A DNA stretch of 64,000 nucleotides, from NCBI GenBank assembly GCA_017935145.1, contig JAGBIE010000015.1:1-64000 (forward strand), given 5' to 3'. The DNA is from Oscillospiraceae bacterium (GTDB taxonomy: Bacteria; Bacillota; Clostridia; Oscillospirales; Oscillospiraceae). Shown piece by piece: positions 45,496-53,559 of this stretch. A program made the translations under genes and the position numbers. The notes under the pieces were generated by a model. That model had not been told where the DNA came from. It was given only the letters and a program-made list of their open reading frames with translations, and did no database searches. Within the stretch, counting starts at the first letter, position 1. Every line of letters begins with the position of its first letter.

Positions 45496-46371
45496 ATGCG
45501 AGAGTATTTGGTGGAATTTTTCAAAGATTTTGCATATGAAGAGGCGGATGCCAGGCATCTCCTCAAAGCCTATGACCACATCGAAGAAAGCCAAGAAGCC
45601 AAGGCACTTCTTGCAGAAATTCTTTTGGCATACAGCGCTAACATTTCGCTGGATTACAAAGAAGAGGTGCAAGGAAAGGCACGGAAGATTGCCGAGATAA
45701 CTGCACTGCACCCCTTTACTGTGGATCTTGTGGTATTTCTCTGCATGACAAAGCACCTGCGCAAAGTGTATGAAGAAAACGGCATCAGTCTGCAAATTTA
45801 CAGGGACAGCGTTCTTGACCTCAAGTGGAAACTGGAAGAATGCAAAATCGTCAAGGGAATTTGCGGGTCTTTCGTTGCCCATTGGTTTGCGGGCTTTTTT
45901 AATCTAACGCGGTTCTGCCTTGGCAGATTGCAATTTGAACTGCGCCCCATCCCCTTTGACTATGAGAAAAATGGCAGAAAATTCATAAAGGATGAATCTC
46001 TGGTCATCAAGGTGCATATCCCCCGCACGGGCGCGCCCATGGACAAGGAAAGTTGCGACAAAGCCTATGCCCAAGCGCGGGAGTTTTTCAGGGACAAAGT
46101 GGGAGAAAATCCCGCATTTCTCTGCGATTCTTGGCTTCTGTACCCCGAAAACAAGAAGATTTTATCCCCCCAATCCAACACCTACCGATTTTTATTGGAA
46201 TATGATGTTGTCTCATGGCGCACCAACACAGGCGAGGACCTTTGGCGTCTTTTTGACACCGATGAGAAGAATCCCGCTCGACTTCCTACGGACACCTCTT
46301 TCCGCGCACGCTATGTGGAACATCTGAAAAAAGGTGGCAGAGTGGGGTTGGGTATTGGCATCAAACTCTAA
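45496..46371 (+). CDS. acyltransferase-domain protein (DUF5596/GNAT-like C-terminus)
   Basis: 291 residues. A helical N-terminal half (REYLVEFFKDFAYEEADARH) leads to a C-terminal domain with RLQFELRPI, VHIPRTGAPMDKESCD and FLCDSWLLYP, a pattern seen in Clostridia proteins annotated as acyltransferase domain-containing. Some are predicted N-acyltransferases, and the substrate is unknown. ATG 45496 follows AGGAGAGATG. It stands alone between terminators. Confidence 0.65.
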   Translation: MREYLVEFFKDFAYEEADARHLLKAYDHIEESQEAKALLAEILLAYSANISLDYKEEVQGKARKIAEITALHPFTVDLVVFLCMTKHLRKVYEENGISLQIYRDSVLDLKWKLEECKIVKGICGSFVAHWFAGFFNLTRFCLGRLQFELRPIPFDYEKNGRKFIKDESLVIKVHIPRTGAPMDKESCDKAYAQAREFFRDKVGENPAFLCDSWLLYPENKKILSPQSNTYRFLLEYDVVSWRTNTGEDLWRLFDTDEKNPARLPTDTSFRARYVEHLKKGGRVGLGIGIKL

Positions 46372-46376
46372 AAAAT

Positions 46377-46408
46377 ACTGCTCATGCTTTTGCATGGGCA
46401 GTTTTTTT
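46377..46408 (+). terminator. terminator
   Basis: Stem ACTGCTCATGC / GCATGGGCAGT with TTTT loop and T-run. Confidence 0.88.
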
Positions 46409-46410
46409 CA

Positions 46411-46439
46411 TTGAAAACCCGTAGGGTTTATACTATAAT
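46411..46439 (+). promoter_or_regulatory. promoter of the 1050-residue protein gene
   Basis: TTGAAA (46411-46416), 17 bases, TATAAT (46434-46439). Confidence 0.75.
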
Positions 46440-46472
46440 AATTCCATAAATCCCTAAAAAGGCGGTGGCCGT

Positions 46473-49400
46473 ATGAGTTTTGAAAACTATGTACAAATCA
46501 TGGAAAATGCCAACACCTGCATTCGTCCGCAAAAGAGTGTGACTTTCACCTTTGACGGCACGGAATGTCAAGGTGCCACTCGGCTGTTTTTAACAGGCGA
46601 GACCAATATCTCCCCTTACTGGAAAAGTGAACCAGATTACGAAGTGTTATACCGCCGAATTGACGACTCTTTGCGGAGCGATGTAGCAAATCGTGACCGC
46701 TTCTGTCTGGATTATTCGGGTGCGCGCTGTGAATATCCCAAAATCGCGTTCAAGAAGATGGTTGTGCCCTTTAGAACTCACAGCGCAAATGTAAAAAATC
46801 CCACAGATGAGTGGACTTTTGGTATCTCTGCCAAGGCAAAAGACCTAAGTGTTTACGGCTATTTGCGCCTTTGCGTGGAAGTGCGCCTGAAAAAAGAGGG
46901 CGTGGACAAGCATTCCACGGTGGAAGTGCCCGATGAGGTGTTCCTTTTGGACATCCCTGCAGGCACTTATGATTGGCAGGATTTGAGCGAAAACATCACC
47001 ATCGACACCAAAAATGTGGCAAATATTTGCTACATGGTGGAAGGTGAAGATTACGCAGGTGAAATTTACTTAGAAGCGCCCCACATGACCGCAAGCGGTG
47101 GGCAAAACATTGTGGATCCGTTCTGCCCCCATACAGAGGACAGAGAAGCCGTCAACTGGATGGGGCAAAACCTCTCCCACATTGAGTGGATTGGTCTGCG
47201 TGTTGCCATCAACGGCAAAACAGTCTTTGATGGGGAGATTTTTGAGCGCTGTCACCGTTTCTCAGAGGCGGAACTCCCTCTGCCCAAGGATGCCATCTGC
47301 CTAGGAGAAAATACCATTACCATCACCTGCACCTCCAACTATCGGGATGCCGCAGGCTATATGCTGGGGGAATGGGGCTTTATTACAGAACAAGCGAGTG
47401 CTGTGATTTCCTGTCCCCAGTGCGTTACCTTAGGGAAGCCTTTCCATGTTTGCGTGGAGGGTAAAAAGGGCGAAAAAATTGCATTTTCTTCGGAATCCGT
47501 GGAGGCTGTGGGCGATTTGGTCTTACAGCAGGATGGTCTCAATGCCCTAACCTTTGTGTGCAACACCCCTGCCAACGGCGTGACCATGACCCTCAACGGA
47601 GAAAGCGTGACCATTGACCGCTGTGTAGAGCGGGAGGAAGATGGGGTCATCACCGGTACAGGTGACATGGTGTATATCTCCATTGACGAAGAGAGTGTGA
47701 AAAACCATGTGAAGTGGTTCCTCTCTCAGCACATTGGCAATCTCTTCACCGTCCGTCCCACTTATCGCTGGAACGGCACGCGAGTCTTCCGCCCCGATGT
47801 ATATCGCAAACTGGCGGATTTCTTAGATTCCATGGGCATTTCCTATTCCCACATGTTAGACGGGCGGGAACTGCCTGGCTGTAACTGCAATCCCTTGGTG
47901 GAAGATTTGGATAGCCCCCATTTCCTCGGTCGGCAACGGCATGAATATGACGGGCAGTACCTCTATTGGGGCATTGAGGATTTGACGGGTCGGGATTCCG
48001 CACAGATGTACTTTGACATGGTGTTGCGGATGAATCGGCAATATCCCAAGAGAATGAGTGGGGAAATTGTGCCCGAAAATGTCCACTACACCCCCAAAAA
48101 GCAGTGGCTGTATCGTTCTCCCGACCTGCCCACAGATATGAAGAGCGCCGCAGAACAGGTGGTGCAATCCTTAGCCAACACCCGCAAGGGCGTTTTGCGT
48201 CACACAGGTCCGTCCTCCATGTTTAAGTATTTCTATCAGGCGGGCTATGAGTGGTTGGGTGCGGAACTCATGTATGTTCCCACGGAACTGACCTCCTCCG
48301 CCCTTCGTGGTGCGCGGGAAGTCTATGGCGGAAAAATCGGCTCTCATTTGGCGGTGCAGTGGTCTACCACACCCCACGATACCCTCTCCCGCTATCGCAG
48401 ATATCGCTTGGCGCTGTATATCTGCTACATGCAGGGCATTGATGAGATTAACACCGAAGAGGGCTTCTGGCACATGGAATCGGGGTATTATTACCACAAC
48501 CGCTTCTCCTCTGGGTGTCTCAATCACACACGTGAGCAGCAGGATTTCTATCGCTATCTCTCCACCCACACCCGCAGAGGTACATTCTACACCCCCATTG
48601 CGTTCCTCAGTGGTCGCTATGACGGATGGAAATGCTTCACCCGTGGCGATGCGTGGGGCGTCAGCGGATTTGGATTCACCGATGCGGAAAAGGCGTGGGA
48701 TTTGCTCACTTGCTTCTATCCCAAGAGCGTGGTCAGCAGTATCTATGTGCATCCCTGCCCCGATAAAGAGGTGGGCTATTACAGTGGCACGCCCATGGGC
48801 AATGTGGACATCCTGCCCATGGAAGCGGAGGACTATTCCAAATATCGTCTGCTTCTTGCCGTGGGTTACAACATGGCCATGGAAGAAGATATGGAAAAAC
48901 TTCTGCAGTTTGCCAAACAGGGTGGCACGGTGATGCTGGGTTGGCCTCAACTTTCCATCACTACCGACCGCAAAGATGTGGTTGCCTGCAAGCATGAATA
49001 CTTGGTGGGCGGTGCGCCTCAATTTGTGGAGGACACATATCTTTCCCATCCTGTGCATGTGTGCGAGGATGTGGAGTATGATTCCGTTTTGGTCTACACC
49101 GATTCCCACAAGCCCTTGGTTGTCCTCAAAAAAGTGGGCGATGGCACAATTTGCTTTGTCAATGCCAAGGAGTATGCAGGCGCAAAAGCGGTGGATTTGG
49201 CCTGCCGTGAAGCCATCGAAAAACTGACAGAAGATTGCCTGAAAGCAGAAAAAATCTATGCCCGCGGCGACAGAAATGTGCAGTTTACCGTGTTCCAGAT
49301 GGAAAATGGAGGCAGAGAACTCTACTTTATCGCCACCGATTGGCACAAGGAATGCCCCGATGGCGAGGGCACACTGATTCTGGGCGACAAGGAATACACC

Positions 49401-49625
49401 ATCTCCGTACCTTGGGGACAAATGGTCAAGGTGGTTGCCTATGGAGAAAGCGCCTTGTATCCTCTCAGCGATGAAAGCGAGGTTGTTTTCTTCGATGGCA
49501 AAACCGCCCGCGTGCAGGGCGAAGGGCTTCAAGAATTTGTGCTGTGCAAAGATGGGAAAAAGACCACAATTTCGGTGGATTTCTCCAAGCAATCTGTGCA
49601 GGAACTGAAGGTAGAAGCGTTATAA
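46473..49625 (+). CDS. large glycoside-hydrolase-like protein, intracellular
   Basis: 1050 residues with no signal peptide. The first 400 look like stacked beta domains (FDGTECQGATRLFLTG, YLRLCVEVRLKK). A central part from about 410 looks like a TIM barrel with WNGTRVFRPDVYRKLADFLD, GAELMYVPTE and INTEEGFWHMESG, whose glutamates are candidate catalytic acids. About 780-870 resembles the glutamine-amidotransferase-like domain found in GH42-type beta-galactosidases (YSKYRLLLAVGYNM, KQGGTVMLGWPQ). A beta tail ends the chain. The family is not certain. It has its own promoter and terminator, with no sugar transporter beside it. Confidence 0.5.
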   Translation: MSFENYVQIMENANTCIRPQKSVTFTFDGTECQGATRLFLTGETNISPYWKSEPDYEVLYRRIDDSLRSDVANRDRFCLDYSGARCEYPKIAFKKMVVPFRTHSANVKNPTDEWTFGISAKAKDLSVYGYLRLCVEVRLKKEGVDKHSTVEVPDEVFLLDIPAGTYDWQDLSENITIDTKNVANICYMVEGEDYAGEIYLEAPHMTASGGQNIVDPFCPHTEDREAVNWMGQNLSHIEWIGLRVAINGKTVFDGEIFERCHRFSEAELPLPKDAICLGENTITITCTSNYRDAAGYMLGEWGFITEQASAVISCPQCVTLGKPFHVCVEGKKGEKIAFSSESVEAVGDLVLQQDGLNALTFVCNTPANGVTMTLNGESVTIDRCVEREEDGVITGTGDMVYISIDEESVKNHVKWFLSQHIGNLFTVRPTYRWNGTRVFRPDVYRKLADFLDSMGISYSHMLDGRELPGCNCNPLVEDLDSPHFLGRQRHEYDGQYLYWGIEDLTGRDSAQMYFDMVLRMNRQYPKRMSGEIVPENVHYTPKKQWLYRSPDLPTDMKSAAEQVVQSLANTRKGVLRHTGPSSMFKYFYQAGYEWLGAELMYVPTELTSSALRGAREVYGGKIGSHLAVQWSTTPHDTLSRYRRYRLALYICYMQGIDEINTEEGFWHMESGYYYHNRFSSGCLNHTREQQDFYRYLSTHTRRGTFYTPIAFLSGRYDGWKCFTRGDAWGVSGFGFTDAEKAWDLLTCFYPKSVVSSIYVHPCPDKEVGYYSGTPMGNVDILPMEAEDYSKYRLLLAVGYNMAMEEDMEKLLQFAKQGGTVMLGWPQLSITTDRKDVVACKHEYLVGGAPQFVEDTYLSHPVHVCEDVEYDSVLVYTDSHKPLVVLKKVGDGTICFVNAKEYAGAKAVDLACREAIEKLTEDCLKAEKIYARGDRNVQFTVFQMENGGRELYFIATDWHKECPDGEGTLILGDKEYTISVPWGQMVKVVAYGESALYPLSDESEVVFFDGKTARVQGEGLQEFVLCKDGKKTTISVDFSKQSVQELKVEAL

Positions 49626-49645
49626 GTAAAATCATCTCACATCTC

Positions 49646-49678
49646 AAAGCCGTCTGTCTTTGGCAGACGGCTTTTTTG
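49646..49678 (+). terminator. terminator
   Basis: Stem AAAGCCGTCTG / CAGACGGCTTT with T-run after the 1050-residue gene. Confidence 0.9.
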
Positions 49679-49682
49679 TTCT

Positions 49683-49710
49683 TGTCTTTATATCATTTTT
49701 CCTGTATAAT
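49683..49710 (+). promoter_or_regulatory. promoter of sstT
   Basis: TTGTCT (49683-49688), 16 bases, TATAAT (49705-49710), 37 bases before the start codon. Confidence 0.7.
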
Positions 49711-49747
49711 GGATTTATTCCAAAATTCCCCATAAAAGGAGAAACAT

Positions 49748-50971
49748 ATGAAAAAAGTATTCGGTTTTTACACCAAAATCCCCCTGATTCTGCGCATTGC
49801 CGTTGGCCTTGTCATTGGCATCGTGTTGGGTCTGTTTGCACCCAAAGCCACCTTTGTTGCCACACTGGGTAGCATCTTCGTGGGCGCGCTGAAAGCCGTT
49901 GCCCCCGTGCTGGTCTTTGTGCTGGTCATTGCCTCTTTGGCAAAGGCGGGTCAAGGCATTGGCAGCCGCTTCCGCACCATCATCATTCTTTACCTGTGCA
50001 CCACCTTCTTTGCCGCCGTGTTGTCGGTTGTGGGCAGCTACATCTTCCCCGTAACCATCCCCTTGGCGGAGGCTGTGGACAAGACCGCACCCGCAGGTTT
50101 GGGCGAAGTGTTCAGCGGTCTTCTCGGCAAAATGGTGATGAACCCCGTCAAAGCCATTATGGACGGCGAGTATGTGGGCATCCTCACTTGGGCCGTGGTT
50201 TTGGGTCTTGCCCTGCGTGTGGGCGCCAGCGAAAAAACCAAGGAGGTCCTGACGGACATCTCCGATGCCGTTTCTAAGGCTGTGGCTTGGGTCATTCAGC
50301 TTGCTCCCTTTGGCATTATGGGTCTGGTGTTCTCCTCCGTCAGTGAATACGGCTTGGAAATTTTCACCGACTACGGCAAGCTCCTTGCACTGTTGGTTGG
50401 CTGTATGTTGGTTACTTCTTTGGTCATTAACCCCATCCTTGTGGGCATTTTGCTGAGACGTAACCCCTATCCTCTGGTGTTCCGTTGCCTCAAAGAAAGC
50501 GGCATTACCGCATTCTTCACCCGCTCCTCCGCTGCCAACATTCCCGTGAATATGGCTCTGTGCGAAAGATTGGGTTTGGATAAGGAATATTACAGTGTGG
50601 CCATCCCCTTGGGTGCTACCATCAATATGGACGGCGCTGCCATCACCATTACCGTTATGTCCTTGGCAGCCGCCTTCTCTCAGGGCATTGAGGTCAACAT
50701 CATTGTGGCTATCTTCCTCAGTTTCATTGCCACCTTGGGTGCTTGCGGTGCATCCGGCGTGGCCGGCGGCAGTCTGCTCCTGATTCCTATGGCTTGCGCC
50801 CTTTTGGGTGTTGGACAGGATATTGCCATGCAGGTGGTTGGCGTTGGCTTTATCATCGGTGTGGTGCAGGACTCCTTGGAAACCGCCCTCAACTCCTCCG
50901 GCGACGTGCTTTTCTGCGCCACCGCAGAACTGCTCGAATGGAAAAAGCAAGGCAAGAAACTCCCCTTCTGA
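49748..50971 (+). CDS. sstT: Na+/serine-threonine symporter SstT
   Basis: 407 residues of the dicarboxylate/amino acid:cation symporter family. The hairpin motif AFFTRSSAANIPVNMALC, ATINMDGAAITITVMSLAAAF and GACGASGVAGGSLLLIPMAC match SstT. It imports serine and threonine with sodium. Its N-terminus is KKVFGFYTKIPLILRIAVG. Single-gene unit. Confidence 0.93.
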   Translation: MKKVFGFYTKIPLILRIAVGLVIGIVLGLFAPKATFVATLGSIFVGALKAVAPVLVFVLVIASLAKAGQGIGSRFRTIIILYLCTTFFAAVLSVVGSYIFPVTIPLAEAVDKTAPAGLGEVFSGLLGKMVMNPVKAIMDGEYVGILTWAVVLGLALRVGASEKTKEVLTDISDAVSKAVAWVIQLAPFGIMGLVFSSVSEYGLEIFTDYGKLLALLVGCMLVTSLVINPILVGILLRRNPYPLVFRCLKESGITAFFTRSSAANIPVNMALCERLGLDKEYYSVAIPLGATINMDGAAITITVMSLAAAFSQGIEVNIIVAIFLSFIATLGACGASGVAGGSLLLIPMACALLGVGQDIAMQVVGVGFIIGVVQDSLETALNSSGDVLFCATAELLEWKKQGKKLPF

Positions 50972-50980
50972 TACCAATAA

Positions 50981-51014
50981 CAAAACCTCGGGTCAAAAGA
51001 CCCGAGGTTTTTCT
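50981..51014. terminator. bidirectional terminator
   Basis: Stem AAAACCTCGGGTC / GACCCGAGGTTTT with AAAA loop between sstT and the acetyltransferase gene. Confidence 0.9.
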
Positions 51015-51679
51015 TATTTCTTTTCTGCAATTTGTTCCATGGATTTCACAATGGAGTGTTCTTGTATGACCCCACGCACAGCAGTCAGAGGATACACAGA
51101 AGTGTGCTTTCCCACCACAGTACCGGGATTCAGCACCGCGCCACAGCCAATATCCGCATGGTCACCCAAGATAGCGCCCACTTTCCGTCTGCCTGTGGGA
51201 TAGTCCTCTATGCCGTGGATGATGACCTCTTTGCCATCGGCTTTCAGGTTAGAGCAGACCGCACCCGCTCCCATGTGGGAGAAATTTCCCAAAACAGAGT
51301 CACCCACATAGTTATAGTGCGGTACTTGCACTTTATGGAGAAGCACGGCATTTTTCAGTTCACTGGCGTTGCCGATGACGCACCCCTCGCCTGTGATGAC
51401 ATTACCGCGCACATAGGCATTGGGGCGGATTTCCGTACCTGCGCCAAAGATGGCAGGGGGCAAAATAGTAGCGCTTTCATGGATGGTGACCCCCTCCCCT
51501 ACCAAAATGCCATCCCGCAGAAGGGTGAATCCCGCAGGAGGATTTTCTAGGAGGGATTCCATATAAGTCCCAATCTCCCCCAAGACCTGCCACGGATATT
51601 CCTTTTCCGCAAAGAGGGGCTCCAAAAAGGTGGGTACACTCTCAAAGAGTTCTTTGGTTTTCACTTTATCAGGGCGCAC
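51014..51679 (-). CDS. left-handed beta-helix acyltransferase, GlmU C-terminal-like
   Basis: 221 residues. After a short N-terminal segment the chain is hexapeptide repeats (GVTIHESATILPPAIFGAGT, RPNAYVRGNVITGEGCVIG), with HYNYVGDSVLGNFSHMGAGA, the GlmU acetyltransferase pattern. No nucleotidyltransferase domain is present. The GTG at 51679, eight bases after GGAGG, is preferred to earlier codons and overlaps the GlmM stop by 11 bases. Coupling to the GlmM-like gene suggests acetylation of glucosamine-1-phosphate or a related sugar phosphate. Confidence 0.75.
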   Translation of the reverse strand: MRPDKVKTKELFESVPTFLEPLFAEKEYPWQVLGEIGTYMESLLENPPAGFTLLRDGILVGEGVTIHESATILPPAIFGAGTEIRPNAYVRGNVITGEGCVIGNASELKNAVLLHKVQVPHYNYVGDSVLGNFSHMGAGAVCSNLKADGKEVIIHGIEDYPTGRRKVGAILGDHADIGCGAVLNPGTVVGKHTSVYPLTAVRGVIQEHSIVKSMEQIAEKK

Positions 51680-53282
51680 AGTGACCACCCTCCACAATGG
51701 CTTTTTCTACCATACGGATGTACTGATGGCACTTATCTTCCGTTTCGCTTTCCAGCATAATGCGAATGACGGGTTCTGTGCCACTGGCACGGAGGAGGAC
51801 TCTGCCCTTCTTATTCAGGAGGGCTTCCACCTGTCCTACGGCTTCCTGCACTTTGCCATCAGCAAGGACAGCATCTTGATTGCGCACGCGAATGCTTTTG
51901 AGCACCTGCGGATAGATGGTGACGGGCTGAGACAGTTTGGCAAGGGAGGATTTGCTACGGCAGACCTCTTCCGTCATCATAATGGCGGTAAGAATGCCAT
52001 CGCCCGTGGTGGCGTATTTGCGCATGATAATATGTCCCGATTGCTCGCCACCCAAGGAATAGTCATTCTCCTGCATGCATTCGTAGACGAAGCGGTCACC
52101 CACATCTGTCTGACGGCAGGAGATTCCCTCGGCTTTGAGACTCTCCAAAAGACCCGAGTTGGACATGATGGTAGCCACCACCGTGTCTCCTGTGAGCATG
52201 CCACAATCCTTGAGGCGCTTACCCAAAATGTAGAGCATATGGTCGCCATCCACCACATTGCCGTTTTCATCCACGGCGATACAGCGGTCGGCGTCCCCAT
52301 CGAAGGCAAAGCCCAAATCCAAGTGGCGCTCCCGCACCAAACGGCAGAGTTTTGCAATATGGGTACTGCCACATTCGCTGTTGACATTGAGGCCATCAGG
52401 CTCTGCACCGATGACCTCCACCTGCGCGCCCAAGGCACTGAACACTGCCTTGGCAATCATCCAAGATGCGCCGTTGGCGCTATCCAAACCGATGCGCAGA
52501 TTCTTATAAGAATGGGATGCCAAGGAGATGAGATATGCCACATAGCGATTACGACCAGAAGCATAGTCCACGATACAACCAATTTTCTCCCGTTGCGCCA
52601 AGGGCAAATCCTGCCCCGTGATGCCAAGGACACGCAAATCGTGGTCAAGATAGGCTTCAATGAGGGAAATGGTCTCAAAATCCAGTTTCTCGCCATAGCG
52701 GTTGACGATTTTAATGCCGTTATCGTAGTAAGGGTTGTGGGATGCGGTAATCATGATACCGCAGTCAAATTCATCCTGCCGTGTCACATAGGACACGCTG
52801 GGGGTGGTAGTCACATGGAGCATATAGGCATCCGCGCCCGATGCGGTGAGACCTGCCACAATGGAATATTCCAGCATGTAACTGCTACGGCGGGTATCTT
52901 TACCGATGACCACCTTGGGGCGGTGGTTGGGTCTGGCGCAACCCGAAAGGGGCGAAGAATAGTACCAGCCCAAGAAGCGACCAATGCGATACGCCTGTTC
53001 TGAGGTGAGGTTCACATTGGCCTCCCCACGGAAGCCGTCTGTGCCAAAGTAGCGGTTGCGTCCCCGTTCTTGGGAGGGGAGATTCTTTTTCTCCATGAGC
53101 AGTTCATCGGCAGTGATGCCGAAAATCTCGCACAGAAGAATGATTTTATCCACCTGAGGCATGGCCTGCCCCATCTCCCAACGGGACACGGCTTGGCGGG
53201 ATACCGCTACCGCGTCTGCCAATTGTTCCTGAGAAAGCCCCATCATGGAGCGAAGTACTGCAATTTTTTCACCAATGGTCAC
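51669..53282 (-). CDS. XRE HTH-phosphoglucosamine mutase (GlmM-like) fusion
   Basis: 537 residues. An XRE helix-turn-helix occupies about 1-65 (LRSMMGLSQEQLADAVAVSR, QAVSRWEMGQAMP), followed directly by a full phosphohexomutase: YFGTDGFRGEANV, the phosphoserine loop MITASHNPYYDNGIK, the metal site FAFDGDADRCIAVD and the phosphate-binding end LLRASGTEPVIRI. The mutase interconverts glucosamine-6- and -1-phosphate or a similar pair. The start is GTG 53282 after GGGGGA. An internal ATG at codon 63 lacks a ribosome site, so the fusion seems real. A DNA-binding mutase could link sugar-nucleotide supply to transcription, which is inference. Confidence 0.85.
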   Translation of the reverse strand: MTIGEKIAVLRSMMGLSQEQLADAVAVSRQAVSRWEMGQAMPQVDKIILLCEIFGITADELLMEKKNLPSQERGRNRYFGTDGFRGEANVNLTSEQAYRIGRFLGWYYSSPLSGCARPNHRPKVVIGKDTRRSSYMLEYSIVAGLTASGADAYMLHVTTTPSVSYVTRQDEFDCGIMITASHNPYYDNGIKIVNRYGEKLDFETISLIEAYLDHDLRVLGITGQDLPLAQREKIGCIVDYASGRNRYVAYLISLASHSYKNLRIGLDSANGASWMIAKAVFSALGAQVEVIGAEPDGLNVNSECGSTHIAKLCRLVRERHLDLGFAFDGDADRCIAVDENGNVVDGDHMLYILGKRLKDCGMLTGDTVVATIMSNSGLLESLKAEGISCRQTDVGDRFVYECMQENDYSLGGEQSGHIIMRKYATTGDGILTAIMMTEEVCRSKSSLAKLSQPVTIYPQVLKSIRVRNQDAVLADGKVQEAVGQVEALLNKKGRVLLRASGTEPVIRIMLESETEDKCHQYIRMVEKAIVEGGHCAP

Positions 53283-53559
53283 ACAAAGTCCCCCTATTTT
53301 GAATCATTCCAAGATATTATACTGAGCCAAATCGGTAAAATCCACCAAGTGCGCTACTATTTTTCGCAATTTTCAGTTGCGGAATCGCCGTTTTATACCA
53401 GTATAATACAATATCTCCCCCTTGTCCATCTTTTTCTTGTAAACTTTCCGTTGCATTAGGCAGATTTTTGGGCACTTACAAAAAATCGTTTCTTTTTTCG
53501 GCAGACTGCGGTATAATAAAAGAAAAAACCACCCGTTTTTATCCAAAGGAGGAAGGCAA
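53283..53559. other. divergent intergenic region, GlmM fusion and branching enzyme
   Basis: No gene. On the plus strand a TATAAT (53512-53517) with weak -35 lies 42 bases before the branching enzyme, whose ribosome site is AAAGGAGGAAGG. On the minus strand a TATAAT-like box lies near 53315. AT-rich stretches fill the middle. Confidence 0.45.

Noticed and set aside
48171-49592. A long antisense open frame within the 1050-residue gene
   Set aside because: Shadow of the plus-strand gene in GC-biased codons; no start signal and no family features.
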